Source: Theocolax elegans
Taxonomy: Eukaryota; Arthropoda; Insecta; Hymenoptera; Cerocephalidae
Direction of reading: 5' to 3'
Assembly (NCBI GenBank): GCA_026168455.1
Contig: CM047426.1
Coordinates: forward strand, 78,209,986 to 78,273,985
Length of the DNA stretch: 64,000 nucleotides
The notes under the pieces are model-generated. The model had not been told where the DNA came from, did no database searches, and saw nothing but the letters and a program-made list of their open reading frames with translations. Shown one piece after another: positions 45,101 through 59,443 of the stretch (position 1 is the first letter of the stretch; every line of letters begins with the position of its first letter). Made by a program: the position numbers and the translations under genes.

Positions 45101-48100
45101 GTTATATAATTAATAATATCATGCATTTAGAAGATGATAAGAATCATATTTTTTATAATTAAAAAAGAATTTCATTTAATATTCGGTCAGTTACTTCTAA
45201 TTTTGAAATTGGTATATTGACATGTATACGGACCATCGCGAAAAATCGGTGAAGTGAGCGTCACTTTTACGTGTAAAACATTAAATTTGCCTCATATTGT
45301 AAATAAAAAACATATTATCAATGGTTTTTACGGTAAACATTTCGGTTTACTGCATATCGTTTTCAGTAACCGCACTAAAATCAAAAATATTTTCGTACAA
45401 TAGAATAATCAAGCGTAATCTTTGTTTATCGTCGGGATCTCCCGCAAGTATTAGTATCACTTCGACCGTAAAATGTCAAACTTTGCGCCTGATAAATTTT
45501 ATCTTGAATACTCGCGCCCGTCGATGATGTCATAATTGACTTATTACCATGTGAATAAGTGAATAAGTCGATCGGGTCGTGTACCTCCTATGATCAATCA
45601 AAATATAAATATGGTTATCACAATTAATGACGGTAATTTTCAAAATTTCTTTCTTTTGGTAAAATGAAATCAAGTTTACAATGTTAAAAGTTTATAAACA
45701 TATTGTTATATTAAAAATAAAGGCAGCAAATTATCACAATTTTCATGCAAACAACTTGCGTTATTACAAAAAATTTGCAGAGGAAAGATTTAAATTCTAA
45801 TATTAAAATATTATAAGGCATCTTATTTTAGAAAGCGAAGTAAATTTATAAATATTTTCGAAATAAAACTGTCTAATTATGTAGATCATTTGTTAATAAA
45901 AAATAATAATAATTAATAATTTTCGATATAAAAACATTTACACAATCTTAGAAAGTATAATATCAACTAAAAATCTTTATATTATTTGGAAATTCTTATT
46001 ATTATTAACTTTTCATGTATATATATAGAATTTAGAAAGAAAACCTATGTAGATATTGAACTAGAATTATAATCAAAAACAAGAAATCGAAATATAGGAT
46101 CTATATTTTCTAAATGTTATATAAACCATCGTGCGAAACCGTAAAAAGTTATTAAAATCCTTGCAGTAGTAAAGCAGATAATGATATGCAATAATTTAAA
46201 AAACAAAAGATAAGTAACAACTTACGTTTCGCGAAGTAAATTTTTCACTCAACTAATAGCTATAAATTAGAACTTTTGCGAGTCAATTATATTCACAGCA
46301 GTTACTTAATAAACAGTAGACGACATACGTCAAAGTAATTTTAGATACTCGACGCAACTTCTTCAATGGAATTACTTTCCATTACCTTATCAGATTACAT
46401 ACATATATTACACGTATGACCATAACTTGTATGCTCGCGGAAAGTCATTATCTACGTATATTAGGATTTAAGCTTTACCTGTGTAATTCCACGTGGTATA
46501 TTATTAATTCACACGATTAATATTTATTATTGTTAAAATTTTAGTTTAACGCAAGTCTTGTACAAATTATTACAGAATTTTTAGTGTGCAGGAAAAAGGT
46601 TTGAAGCTTATATAACTACAATTTATGTACCATGGATGAAACTGTAATCATATGTTTTGACTTTGTGTCTCTTTTCATTACTTTAATCATAAATCTATAA
46701 ATCAGATAATATTAATTATATTAAGGACAACAATTGACACGTGCGTTCGTAGGTGTTGTCATTTATAAATTTAATATTAGTATAGTAGTTAAGATTTTTA
46801 TCGTTGTATTCCAGTTTTGCACTGAATTTTGAAGTTTGGTAAGATTAGATTACGGAAAAATTACTAATATTAATACAATTTTTCATTACTTTAACAATAA
46901 AACATTAAAAGATTTGGGGGATTGAATGTAATACATTTATTACTGCATCCTTGGATAGAAAGGCCGATAACCATTTGAATTATAGGTCAATTATTAGACG
47001 ATTCTTACTGTCCATCAGAGAGAATAATAAACTTTTCTTTTCAATCTAAAGTGGACTGATTATTTGACATAAAACATTTATCTGTTCGTTAAGAAGATAT
47101 ATCTATTTTATTATATATCTAAATACATCAATTACCAATATCAATTTCTAACAAATATATCACATATGTTTATCATATTACATATTTATTTTATTACCAG
47201 TTCTTTAAATTGTACTTTAAATTAATTGAGTAAATTCAACTCAAATTGTCCTTGTAACAAATAAAACTTATACAATTAGGATTCTAAGACACGAGACTTT
47301 TTTATGAAAATTTGTATAACATTATTTTTTATATTAAAAAGAGAACTTAGATATTCTTTTCTTAAATGATAAAAATTATTGTGAATACAGGTTTTTATAG
47401 ATAAATGTAGGCAATACAACAAGGGTACTTTAAAGAATATTTTATCGAAAAATTTTTTTAAGGGATGCTAACAATAGATGATCAAGAAATAATATTTATT
47501 GATAAATTCAAACAGTAAATTAATTTTAATTTTACATATATACATTCTATATCTGCAGTATAATGCCCAATTGTCGAGTTACACGTCTCGAAAAAGTTAA
47601 TCAAATATACAAATGATTCGTAACTAGTCAAAAAAAGAAGAAATAACCAGTTCGGGAATTCGCGTCATTAGCATTCAGAAACGCGCTCCTGGACAATTCC
47701 GCGGAATAATCCGAGGCCGTTGCACTATACGCGCAATTACACTACTAGAGTTTAATTTATGCAACTATCCGACTTTGGCTCAATTTTCAGGGATGTTTCC
47801 TCCTTGTAACATATTTATCAAAAGAAAGCTAAAAATATTACGTTAAATTGTAACATGTTAAACATGTTATACTTGAATAGTATAACTTTAAGAATTAAGT
47901 AGAACCTTGTAATATAAATTTGAAATTGACGTGAATGCGTAAAGATTTATGGAGTAATTATACGTGATATAAATTTTTTCGCGATGTAAGTATATATATT
48001 TTTCGTTGGGTAACGTTTCGCAATAAATAAGTGAAAATATTTAGGTTTTATTTAGTATAAAAGTACAGACTATACCATTTCGATATTTTTGTTGTAATTT

Positions 48101-51100
48101 ATATTTTTAATTTTTATAAGAAGTACTGTTCAATATCCGTACTCATAATATAGTCAAAACAATTGAATTTTAAAAGAATATGAACATTTTTATTAATAAA
48201 TAAGTTATCTTTGCTTACAGAGGGATCAATATTGTCACTCGATATCTAATGACAGCTGATTTATATTAGTCTGTTCGTATCGTAAACAGAATATTTCGTG
48301 CTCACTTACATTTATTGTTCTGCAATTGTCGTAAATTAAACTAGTAAATGAACTTTTTTTTATCACTTGGCAAATGTGCTTGCGTCTATATACACTAAAA
48401 ATTTACATTAATTTTAATTATGATAAATTTCCATGCAAAAAATTTTCCTCGAGTATCGTTTTCCTTAATTAGCAATAATCTCGTGATATTTAGTTCTGAT
48501 GAAATTTGATATTCCCCAATAGGATATTTTATTATTAACCGATATTAATAAGTAACTAAAATGAAACACTTGGTTTATCCAGCAGTTTTATATAATTACA
48601 TATCAATTTTCTGTATTACTATTTCTGTGTTACAGTAGAGTCCAGGACCAAGTTATGGGTGTTTTCTTTATTTTAATCAATGTTTCGTATTTAATTATCT
48701 GTCAATTATAAATACATTAAGAATTAATAAATATTTTCATATAATCATTCGCAATTATAGGAAACGGAATGAAGAGACATTATTGAAATACACTTTTCAA
48801 TCATTTATGAAAAATTAATACTTTCAAGCTTGATATCGATTTGTATACGAATTTTATATACATTAGAATGTATTCTTCATTAAAAAATCCGGAAAGTTGA
48901 GTATTAATCAACGCGACACAAATTTCAGTTCTCGCACACGAGTCCGCGTGTAGCATCGCATCAGATTGCTCGAATTGTATGATTGCTCGATTCTCATGCG
49001 GTGTCTGTTCCTAATGCGCAATGAGGAAATTAGTGTAGGCCCTCGCGGGGCGCGGCAACAAGGAAATTATAGCGGCCAAAGCACACGAATAGATCACCTA
49101 CAATTGAAGTATTTAATTGAAGATTGACTGGCTGCAACTATCAATAAACTTATATGGTTGTATATTTTAAAAAAATTTAAATAATTTTGAGAGAAAAAAG
49201 TTGATATTATTTTGTCAATACATAAAGAGTAGTAAAATTAAATAATTTATGAGAAAAAATGATCCTATTTGTAAAAATATATAAAAACTGCTTCGATTAT
49301 TAAAAATTTTTGCACGATATTTGTAAAGTACTTTTTGGTACATATTTTGCTTAGGTTTTATGTTAAAATATACAAGTATAATCTATTTATAAGACATAAA
49401 GAGTTATTGTTATACTTAACTGTTAAAAACAGCTATTCCACATTTCATGTATAAATGAGGAAGTACGTAAAAACAAATTATAAAGATAAAAGGGTAAGTA
49501 TTTACTACAAACAGATTTAGATTAATTTTAATACAACTATTCCATATTTTGTTATCATTGGGTAATTTATTAAAAAAATTCATTCGAAGAAATTGTCTTA
49601 GATTATAAGCCTTTGTAATCCAATATTATGCAACTATAACATATCGATATACGAAATAATAGAAATATTTTATAATTTTGTGATATCGAGTAATCGAAAT
49701 TAAATTTCCCGAGCCTTTTGAAACTATAAATTCGTTAAATATAATTTAACTTTGGACACTAGTAATTATTTTTTAAATTCATTCGAATTTTAATTCAAGT
49801 ATATCTGCAACTTGCAAGTAACATCTATTTCTTAAAGTCAAAATCAGTAAGTTTAATAATCCAAAACACCATGATGTATCGAATATATCGAATGATCACA
49901 ACCTATAGTAACATGTTTTGGAAGGCATTATAGAATAAAGCTTAGATAAAGGTACTTAAAGTTAGAAAGCAGATTCCTACAAGAGGTTGTAACGAACGCA
50001 AAACGACCATACAGCCTGTCATGATATGTTTCGAAACTTCTAACTAATAAAATCTTGGGCGGTTTTTCCCCTAAATATTATCTAATAAAATAATTGTCTA
50101 ATAAATAATCTAATAATTAAAATAGGTTACGTATAATTCTATTTTATACAATATAAAATTATGTAATTTTTTATTTTCAAAGTTTGTACAAAAGTATCAG
50201 ATCTTTCCTCGAATTTGCAAATGCGATATGATTCTTCATATTATATATTCCATATACGATTCTCCAAAAGTTTTTGTTAGAAAAAATTTTCATTAAATCG
50301 TTTGAAATAAATAAATAAAGTACTTAGAAATTTAGCTTGATTTAAACATTCGTCTCTTGCCCTTTCATAGTTAAATACTCAAATAAATAAGCAGATAAAA
50401 ATATAAATAACAATGCTTTTTACGTTAAAGTCATATTGGTAATAATATTACACCTGGAACAGATGATGTAATTGAAGAAAGTAATTGCATCCAGGTATGA
50501 GTCAATGTACTGTAGCAAAAACCATTACAATCGAATGCACGCACCTAAAGACTGTATTATCAGGGTGGATGCAGATACCTTACAAATCTGCGATCAAGAT
50601 GGTAATCAACTTCATTTAAATATAAAGATTACAATAAGCAAAATTATTGACCAATTTCAATGAGCATAATTGCAATACTGTTATATATTCCTGACGATTA
50701 AAGTGCATCGCCGAAATGTTTATAATCGATGGCAATCGTGAGTTTGTTTTGTTTGGATTATATCTAACCAAATAATAAATGACAAGGAAGATATACGTAT
50801 CGAAATGAAAAATCCATTACGATAACCATAGATACAGCTCTTAATCGAAGAAAATGAAGAATTAATATATGTGTATGTAGGTATGATACGTTTAATAAAC
50901 CCTTTACGATCGAGGAAACAGATAAAATCAAATACAATAAAATATATAAAGTTGTTACGATCAGTAGAACAAGGCCTTTAAAACTGTTATTGAGATCAGG
51001 GTTTGAGATGCCCCTTTAGAGATTAAATATATGACCCAAGGAAAAAAATGGCTGCAATTTGCAAAAAAAGATTCTTCTGGACGAAAAGTCAACATGACTG

Positions 51101-54100
51101 TGCATCACGAAATTTGAATTTTAAATTTATGCTGTCCTGATATAAACTCCTGCGAAGCTAAAAAAAATATATATTTCTTTCCAAAAGCTTTAAACATTGA
51201 GGAAAATGGTATATATGTATATATTTTTTATTATAACTCTTATACCTATTAGAAAATTATATTTTTAGAAAATACATTTAATAGAAAATCAACAATTATC
51301 GGCGTGTTTAATTTAATTTTATATACTATAGACAAGTTATACTAAATACCATCTATATTGTTAATTACAACGTTTATACGAGTAATTTTAGAAATATTTC
51401 CTTAATTGTCGACATTATTGATACAGCACAAATAACTAATAATATTGCAGAAATTACACTATTCGTATAAAGATAACTTTATTGTACGTTTATAAAGAAA
51501 AAATTGTCTCTTTTTTCATTAGTTATTTATTATTCATTTATTTATCGTGTATTAAAAGTAATAATCATTAGTTAATTGTTTAAAATCCTGATGAGTCAAC
51601 TACAAGTTAAATAAGTTATCGATAAAATGATTCTTTGAAATTAAAACCTAACGGCAAAATAGATATACATATAAATTCCTTAAGATAATGTAATATTGAA
51701 AAAAATTAAACATTGTTCTTCCAATAATCCAAATAAATAAAAATAATTAATAAAATCCATAAACATTTATTGAAAAGCGTTGGTTTATGAAATATAGGTC
51801 AGTAGGCTCAAAAACTTAAGTTATAACATCCGGAAAGGGACAACGAAAACAAAGCTATAAAAGTTAATCGACCGGGTCCACTAAGAAAAATTTCAAATAA
51901 AACATTTGGTAAGCAAACAAGAGCGTCTTTGTTATATATACCCTTGCCCTTACACCGCACGGTGGTCTGCGGAAGTGGGTGAACAAAAAAGATGCTGAGG
52001 GTCATGGATCTAAAGCGATAAAACGAACCGGAATGCCACTGTCAATGCGCCAATTACGTAATCGTAAGCTTTTTGTCGCAATTTCTGGGAGTGGCGAAAT
52101 TCAATGACGCAATGGGATGAATTCCCGAAAAAAATGAAGATCGAGCCGTTTTGTCAGCCTCGAAATGAAATGGTTAACTGTGATAAAAAAATGACTAAAA
52201 TCGAATCTTAATGGTGGTAATCATATAAGTATGTAAATTCTTGTCAAATGTTATTTAGTATAATAATTAAAATATATCACTAGCGAAAAAAAAATTCGAT
52301 TCGCATAAACCAATAATCCAATGAAACTTATACACCGATGTACGCTAGAAATCGAAGTTTATTGAAATAAATCACACTTTGAAAAAAAAGGAAAAAATTT
52401 GAAACAAAAAAGTGGTTGTACGTAAGTTCATAATGCCGCATTATTTAGGCCATATGCAGAATACGACATATATATATTAATAGGTATATAGTGTACGAGG
52501 GTACGATGCGGATCTGCGATAATACAAGCCTGGCCTTTTGCTCCGCAAACACGGGTCTGGCATACTGAAAGCCGATTCAACTCGCGTAAGATCCGTTCAT
52601 CAATAAAATATGAGCTGGCATTGCAAACTTGTATATTAGAGATGATTTTCATTTCTATAAAAATTGCACTTCCCTGTAGGTAAATACGCAATTTTTTCAT
52701 TTCGTTCGGTATATTAGAATTTACTAAGCTCATTGATCGATAATCTAATTTCTTATCGTATAAACCTCTCTGTTCTGTATAACGTGTATAAGTAAATCGT
52801 GTCGAAAGACAAATGGAAATAACCGAAACTCGTAGTAGATATCTCTAAGCTTTTCCAAGCGTTTTCAGTGCGCACGAGTGTAATGTAAACGATAAAGTGT
52901 CTCCGAGTATATCGAAGGAAGTTGTACATAAAAAAAGAGAGGTATCAATTGCGCAGAATAATTGTACGTGTTACGGACGATACCGATCACCCCTCCTAGT
53001 ACACTTTCGTCTTATCGATATTACATTTACCGTGAAATAAATATTAAAGAAAAACGAAAGAAAGACGTCGTCGCCGCAAGATTACGATAAAATTATTGCA
53101 TATACATACGATATATAAGTTTTCAATAAGAGCGATTCTCAAACATTCAAAATCTAAAAAGTTATAATTTTATAACCACATTACTTTTATAGGATTAATT
53201 CGTATTGTTTTGTAATATAAAGAAGTAAAGTATTTTATAGATTTATTAATAAAAATTAATGTAATTTCTAATGTATCGTAATAAATATCTTGTCATTAAT
53301 TTAGACTTATAAATGATTGGAATTGTCATTTCCATCACTGGTGTGTATAAGAAAATTAATAAACTATATGCAATTCTCTATAGAAATGCTATAGAGGATC
53401 TCTCTAATCTCTTACAGAATTATTGAAAGATAAAAATTTCTTCTCGAAAGATTAGCAAGTACTTTACCCAAATGAGAAAAATACTATTACATACATGTAA
53501 ATAAAAGATAGCAAACACTCAGGCATTTACAAATAATAATAATAAAACACTCTTATGGATCTAAAAAAAATTTCCGCTCCTTGATGCCAATGAAAAGAAC
53601 GTCAATACCAGTTGTAATAACTATTAATTTGAACGTTAAAAAACGTTAGAGTGACGGCCTTCTTCAATCGAAACTGAGGTTTCTCGAAATGTACGTACGA
53701 AAATTGATTTTCGGAAATTTTATCAAACGAGCTGCCCGAAATTAACATTCATACGAATTCGCGTGCGCGGCGTATAATGAAATAATTGATTCCAACGACT
53801 CAAGAGAAGATATACGCGTATATCAACGCCTAAAGGCTCGTATATAACACGAGAGTATTATAACTAGTCGCGCGATCGTGAATGGGCAACTCAATTGCCA
53901 TTGACTCTCGATTGTAGACACGATGGTACTTTTTCAGGTTCGTCTGCTACAACTATTCTACATGTGTATTGTATATTGTATACGTGTAGCTAGTATAGGT
54001 GATCACTTTGAATTGTTATGATAAATTAATTAACATTGCTCATATACACATTTCAAATTGGTTAATATATTCTTTGCTCTTTATAAAACATTTTTAAAAT

Positions 54101-55536
54101 AACTTTGACACATGTATAATTCATCACTGACATATCAAATGTTGCATAATGATCGAGCTTTTGGTCTCACATGTTTTACACGTTGGAACATATCTTATCT
54201 ATATAACATTAAATTTATATACGTATCTTCTTTTATATTCATAATTTATATACGTTATTTAAGACTATTTATTTCATTAATTATAATATTCGCTCTGTAG
54301 GAAGGAATTTAAAATTTAGTAAAATGTATGTAAAAAGAGCTTTTTGGTAAGTAACGAAAAGGAAAAAAATGCATCTACTGGATTATAAATGTAATATATT
54401 TCAATGAGAGAAGAGACTACGACAGTTAATTTTTTATTTTTAACAACGTTTATTTCGCTAAAGATCATAAATACTGAATATTACTTTTCTGCTGTACTAT
54501 TCATAACATGTGAATTCTACTCAATGAATTACAATCGTATTCCGTCCTCGAGAACGTAAACAAAATATTCACTGACTAACAGCACCTCAAAATGCGCTTT
54601 TGGTGATATACGCGTATTGCAATGTTAAAATTAACGATACTATCTGCAATAATTTAACAGTCGTTTAGATCAATTGTATAAATATAGAAATAGTTAATCA
54701 TTATTGAGAACGACCGTAGATATGATAAACTGTCTAGAAAACATTTCCGAATGGTATCTACATTTTGGTACATATATTCTTACAGTGTACCAATCATAAA
54801 TACGAGATCATTTTCTCATCGATACAAAAACCTTTTCGATTACTACAAAAACTTAGCAAGACAAGCTTATTTTTATTGCTTGTAACAACTGTCTTTTAAA
54901 TGGTTTTTAAAAAGTGACCGCATAGTAAAAATTAAATTTTAAGTCCTATAATTTATATCACATTTTTAAAAATGAATTTAATAGCAATGTATCGATTCTT
55001 CATGAAATAGTAAAAAACGTTAAAAAATGCCACTAAGAATTATTTGAAAAAATTTACATATTATTTTTGAGAAACTTAAATATCGCATAAAATCAAATAT
55101 AGAAAAGTGTTAACAATTATACTGTTTGAAATTTTTTATACAAATTTTAAATGAAAAGATACCATTTATGTGTATGTTTTATCAAAAAGAAATTGATTAA
55201 AATGTGTCGAAATAGGCTACAAATGTACAACCGGTATTCTATAATATACGCATTTAATTCACATCAACTAACAAGTATCGCTTGTATGAAACTTCGATCA
55301 AAATTTCATGAAAATAACTTAATGTTATATGTATGAAACATGCACTTAATTTCTACAAAAAAATAAGTTAATATAAGAAAAAGGAAAAACTTACCATTGA
55401 TTTCAATGCGCTCCTTTTTAGCAATGCGCACCTTCTCAACCTCAAGTCGGCTCTCAATGTGATAGAATATCGAGGCACCGAGCAACAAGTAAGTAAGGAA
55501 CAGCATCAACAGGACCAGCCATTGCTTCTTCGACAT
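36113..55536 (-). CDS. Two-pore-domain potassium channel with long cytoplasmic tail
   Basis: K2P channels are dimeric plasma-membrane leak channels that set resting potential. Ten exons on the - strand join in phase: 55536-55395, 44229-44053, 43072-42695, 40192-39930, 39849-39694, 39610-39359, 39215-38918, 38087-37597, 37495-37135 and 36960-36113, giving about 1121 aa. Helix 1 is in exon 1 (QWLVLLMLFLTYLLLGASIF). The cap region has Cys73, a candidate inter-subunit disulfide, and an NYS sequon at residue 79. Filter 1 is TIGYG (GYG at 107-109, split by the exon 2/3 junction) and filter 2 is TTIGFGD (GFG at 226-228). Helix 4 ends near residue 267, leaving a tail of more than 800 residues rich in Ser, Pro and Arg. 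The donor of exon 5 (ATG|GTCCGT) is weak, but phase supports it. Several insect K2P genes have long tails; I cannot name the orthologue. Confidence 0.9.
38821..38918 (-). other. Alternative-donor segment of the K2P tail (short tail or internal start)
   Basis: Exon 7 has a donor GTAAGA at 38917. If it is not used, the channel frame adds 20 codons (GKKPSTDHSMSVDDVEAEVG) and stops at TGA 38858-38856, making a 575-aa short-tail channel. A second donor GGTAAGATT lies 97 nt further on, at 38820. A different frame starts at ATG 38878 (MSKPKLDEKEF), runs to that donor in phase 1 and is in frame with exon 8. Both donors are phase 1, so either connects to exon 8. Confidence 0.5.
40193..42694 (-). other. 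K2P intron 3
   Basis: AT-rich intron of about 2.5 kb separating the second pore loop from helix 4. No coding sequence or strong repeat is seen. Confidence 0.7.
43073..44052 (-). other. K2P intron 2 (splits the first selectivity filter)
   Basis: This AT-rich intron of about 1 kb interrupts the first glycine codon of the GYG filter (ATT G|GT...AG|GT TAC). An intron at this spot is common in the K2P family. Confidence 0.8.
44230..55394 (-). other. K2P first intron, 11.2 kb
   Basis: The intron spans the whole stretch between exons 1 and 2 and contains no supported gene on either strand. Most of it is AT-rich. GC-richer islands of 130-300 bp stand out at about 44450-44660, 47640-47780, 48920-49090, 51950-52160, 52430-52600 and 53640-53940. 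They are the best candidates for intronic enhancers or alternative promoters. Confidence 0.6.
53640..53945. promoter_or_regulatory. GC island in K2P intron 1, candidate alternative promoter
   Basis: A CpG-rich block with GCGTGCGCGGCG and two inverted CGCGTATAT elements near 53815. On the - strand a TTATATACGAG sequence lies near 53840. It sits 1.5 kb inside intron 1 and could be an enhancer or a second start. Evidence is compositional only. Confidence 0.25.
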
Positions 55537-55870
55537 TCTCTAAATACCTTTATCCGTTGATAATTTTACCACTCAACCGTAAATGAAAAAATAAAAAAAA
55601 TTATAAACTAAAAATAATATAAGGACTCCACGAAGGAGCACTGGGGGGCCTTGGTCACGAAATCATCGTTGTAAAGAGCGGAGGCGATGACCGAGTCGTT
55701 GGTCGCTCGGAGCGCAACTGAATTCTCCTAACTGTCGAGAAGGAACAGCCGCGCGTGCTTCTCTACACTTATTGGAGGGGACCTCGCGTGCGAATTGACG
55801 TGTTCTGCTTTTATCCCTTATCGAGTGATCGGTAAGGGGGTTTATCCGGTATAATTCGGTTTCTGGAAAA
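55537..55870 (-). promoter_or_regulatory. K2P promoter / 5' UTR island
   Basis: A GC-rich block between about 55620 and 55850, directly upstream of the K2P start codon on the - strand, in otherwise AT-rich DNA. No TATA box is obvious at the expected place. The likely transcription start is within it. Confidence 0.45.
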
Positions 55871-58800
55871 GAATTTGGATTTGCAGGTGTAACTGATGTT
55901 TAAGATTTCCACCTATTTACTATGCAGTGTAACTCGCCAAACTACAAACATTACATTAAATGAATATTTTTATCTACTTCATTTTCAAAGTTACACGCAG
56001 TTCAATATTATACATAAATTAAATTTTAATTGCAAAATTAAAACAATTATAAAGCTCCATGTCGTTGCCATTAATTTCAAAGTTTAATTGCAGTGAAATT
56101 ACCTAAATTTTGAACGATTTTCATCTATCACCCAAATCAATTAAAATCTAAAAGAAGTAAATTAATAATTTCTGTCACTTCATTGATATTATTTAGCCAT
56201 GCCTGTTCTAATTTATTTATTTCAACTAATTGAAGGTAACAACAATTGTAACTATATTCGATTCGATTATTTTATAATTATAAACAAACATAAAACTAAA
56301 TAAATAAATCATAATTAAAATAAATTAATCATGTAAAGAAAGAGATGAATATTAAAAAATATCAAACTTGCAAAAAACGTGAATAGAAAAACATTTTAAA
56401 ACGAAAGTTGAATGTATGTACACTTAAAAAGCTTGAAGCAACTCAAATTTTGCTACACTTGCACTAATATTGTCGTAAAAAGTGTTTAAAAATTATGGAA
56501 AGAACCTATAATTGGTATCTCTTAAAAATATTATAATTTACCAACTTATTTTTTTGTATTTCAATATATGTAATATTTGTTTTAATTGTGATTGAATAAT
56601 AATTTTAAATGCAAAGATTATATCAAAATAATTGATTATTTCTGATGCATTTAACATTTTTAATGAAGTTCAATTATACTTTTTAACAATACATTTTAAA
56701 TGATATAACTTCACAGATATTACAGTACCTAATGCAGAATGTTGTAATTAACAAATGGTCCACTTAAAAATGGAAATTTAATATAGAATGTCTGGTACTT
56801 TTCAATAATACTATCCAATAATATTATCATTAAATCTACTGTATTTAAACTTGCTTTTATATGTTTGATAATTTTTATATAATAATAATTTTAAATAAAA
56901 CCGGTTAGAATTCAATTAACATCTTAATACAGTACTATATTAAAAAGAAAATATTTTTCTCAATTTTCACCGTGTTTCTTCTAAATCAATTAGGCCAAGG
57001 ATTCGAATGGAATTTTTTGTTTCTCGATCATTTTTAAAGGGTAATCGATGACACATATTTATCGGTTTATAATTTATTTTACATATCAGAATTATAAAAT
57101 TTCAGTTTATTATGTTCAAGTTTCGGTTGTAAACAAGATAAACGTCAATTGAATATATACATACGATATATACACCTTTATTGATATCAATATTTATAGT
57201 TAAATGAAATTTTTTTGGTATAATTCACAATATTTTCCTTTTGAATTGTGTACGAAAGCTCAAGGTATTACGAGGAATTACAATTTTATCCATATTGATA
57301 CTGACTTACTTTTGATTACAGTATTGAATGCAATGCTAATATTTGTCGATAAATAGACAGTTCGAACACATTTTTGTATTCCATTGTGTATTACCCTTGA
57401 TAAATATCATCTTACTTATTTAGTAACATTACATATGAAAATTAAATCACGCACATATTTAGTTAACTAATATTCAAACTGTCAAAACAAAAGTCGTTAA
57501 ACTATAATATATTCTTTAAAAGGAAATTATATGATTTCCATGTGATAAAAAATATAATCAACTACTAAGAAAAATGAGAGTCAACGTTCACTTAATAAAA
57601 GTTTCACAATCATTTATTGTAAAATAAATTATAAATATAATATTTAATTTATTTAACTTACACTGTAAAAAATTATCATAATAAGTGCGAGACTCCAAAT
57701 TTTCATATTACTCAAACCTTGAGCAGACTACTGAAACGCGTAAAAAGATAAATTTGATACGCTTTTAGAAAGAAAAGACCATGTGTATCGTAAGAGGGCA
57801 ACCACGTGTAAATTTCAGTGTGAAAATACGTAATTAAGTTCTCGTAGTGCCACGTGGTTTCAATTAACACTCTTACTTTCAATGTACTAATTGTCGGGAT
57901 GCGAATGTAAATACGAACATCAATTTTTAACGCGGTTGTATCATCAAAAATCTAGAACAAGTAACGATTTAAAATTCTAATAATTATGTACGTTTAAAAT
58001 AAGTTAAAAATTAATCTGATGTAGTCACAAAGTGATCACATTTTTTGAACTAGGTACTTATAGTTAACGTATTTGTCTCACCTTAAATTAAAAAATTAGA
58101 AGGTTTATTTTAAGTTCATTTTAGTATTTTAAGATTTTTTGCTTATGCATCTGAATTTACAAGTTAATTTATTAAATATGTTTATATATACTTATTCAAC
58201 TTTGATTATACATTATTTGTTTACAAACTTAGTACAATTTAAAATGAAAAAAAGTTAAAAAAATTATCGAGTACGAGGTTGATTTGGTTATGACTCATTA
58301 ACGAAAATCTTTTCCCAAATTCGGCTTTTTCATTGAGTAAACAAATGTACAATGTACAATTTAAACAGTTCACTTTAAAAATAATTCTGACTGTACGAAT
58401 AATATTTTGTGTACACAGATCGTTGTACAAATTAACACAAATTTTTAACTGAAACATCTAAAGCATTTGAAGAATGTGAAAGACTCACAAAGTTGTAATG
58501 TGTAATATACACGTGAACCTGTTTGCAAAATAATGAGTTATTAAAATTTCAAACGATATTGCGATCATATAAATTTAGTCTTACGTGAATTTTACAAGTT
58601 TCATGTTTATTTCATAAATATTGACACATTGAAGAAACTTTTTTTCTTTGAAACACTTAAAATTATGGATTGAAACTACAGCATTATATTAAATTACATA
58701 TTTACCTCTGCTTAACATTTACAATTTCACACTTGTATCAAACGTTCGTCGCAAAATTAATCATGAATCTTCGATCAAAATAAAAGCTCCACGCAAAAAT

Positions 58801-58984
58801 TCATAATACTGAATCTGGTAATACAACATTCTTTTTCAATGTTTAATCCAAAATGATAAATAGAAATGTTTTTTGCTCAAAACATGCAGTGAATATATAA
58901 ATACACAGTTCGATTAACATCGATGCGCAAATCGATAATGACTTCATTAATGACACTTTTTAATCGGTTTAAATGCGTATACTT

Positions 58985-59443
58985 TCAATTAATGCCATTC
59001 GATTTTTCAAATTCTAAACAATATACGAAAGTAAAATTATGGAGACACTTGTAGCTAGAAAGATCGAGTGTGAAAAAGTCGGTAAAAAAATAGTTAGTCG
59101 ATAAGCGAGTGCCAGAAAGTCTGAGACGCATCAATAAAGATTTAATAATGTCGTAATCGCCGACACAGTCTTCAATGACTAGACAAAAGTACACATCACT
59201 ACACAACGGGACGATCAAATTACGAGAATTTCGATGAATCAGTCTGAAGAGACAGAGAAAAATCCCGCCAAAAGTATATACGAACCAGGAAGAACCGATT
59301 GAGAAAAATACACTGGATATGGGCGCACCTACGTCCGCTTCTCGTTGCTCATTTTTGTTCAAGTCACGTGTATATATACCTACACGAGTCCTTCGCCGAA
59401 ATTCCGGGAGTACAATTCTCTCGATTTTCCAAACATATTTCAT
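58985..59443 (-). other. Unassigned 152-codon open reading frame
   Basis: This frame is unusually long for the surrounding DNA and is somewhat GC-richer than its flanks. It has one hydrophobic stretch (SSWFVYTFGGIFLCLFRLIH) and a C-terminal part reading FFTDFFTLDLSSYKCLHNFT. That part faintly recalls the end of insect gustatory receptors (FFxLDxSLL followed by TYhhhhhQF), but the final motif is one residue short and lacks Gln. Strong acceptor-like sites (CTCTGTCTCTTCAG near 59246, CTTTTGTCTAG near 59180) lie inside it. It may be a decayed receptor exon or chance. I do not assign a function. Confidence 0.2.

Noticed and set aside
50472..50663. A 63-codon + strand frame in the K2P first intron with protein-like composition
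   Set aside because: It begins with TTG, has no clear splice sites, no domain and no neighbouring exons; too weak to call.
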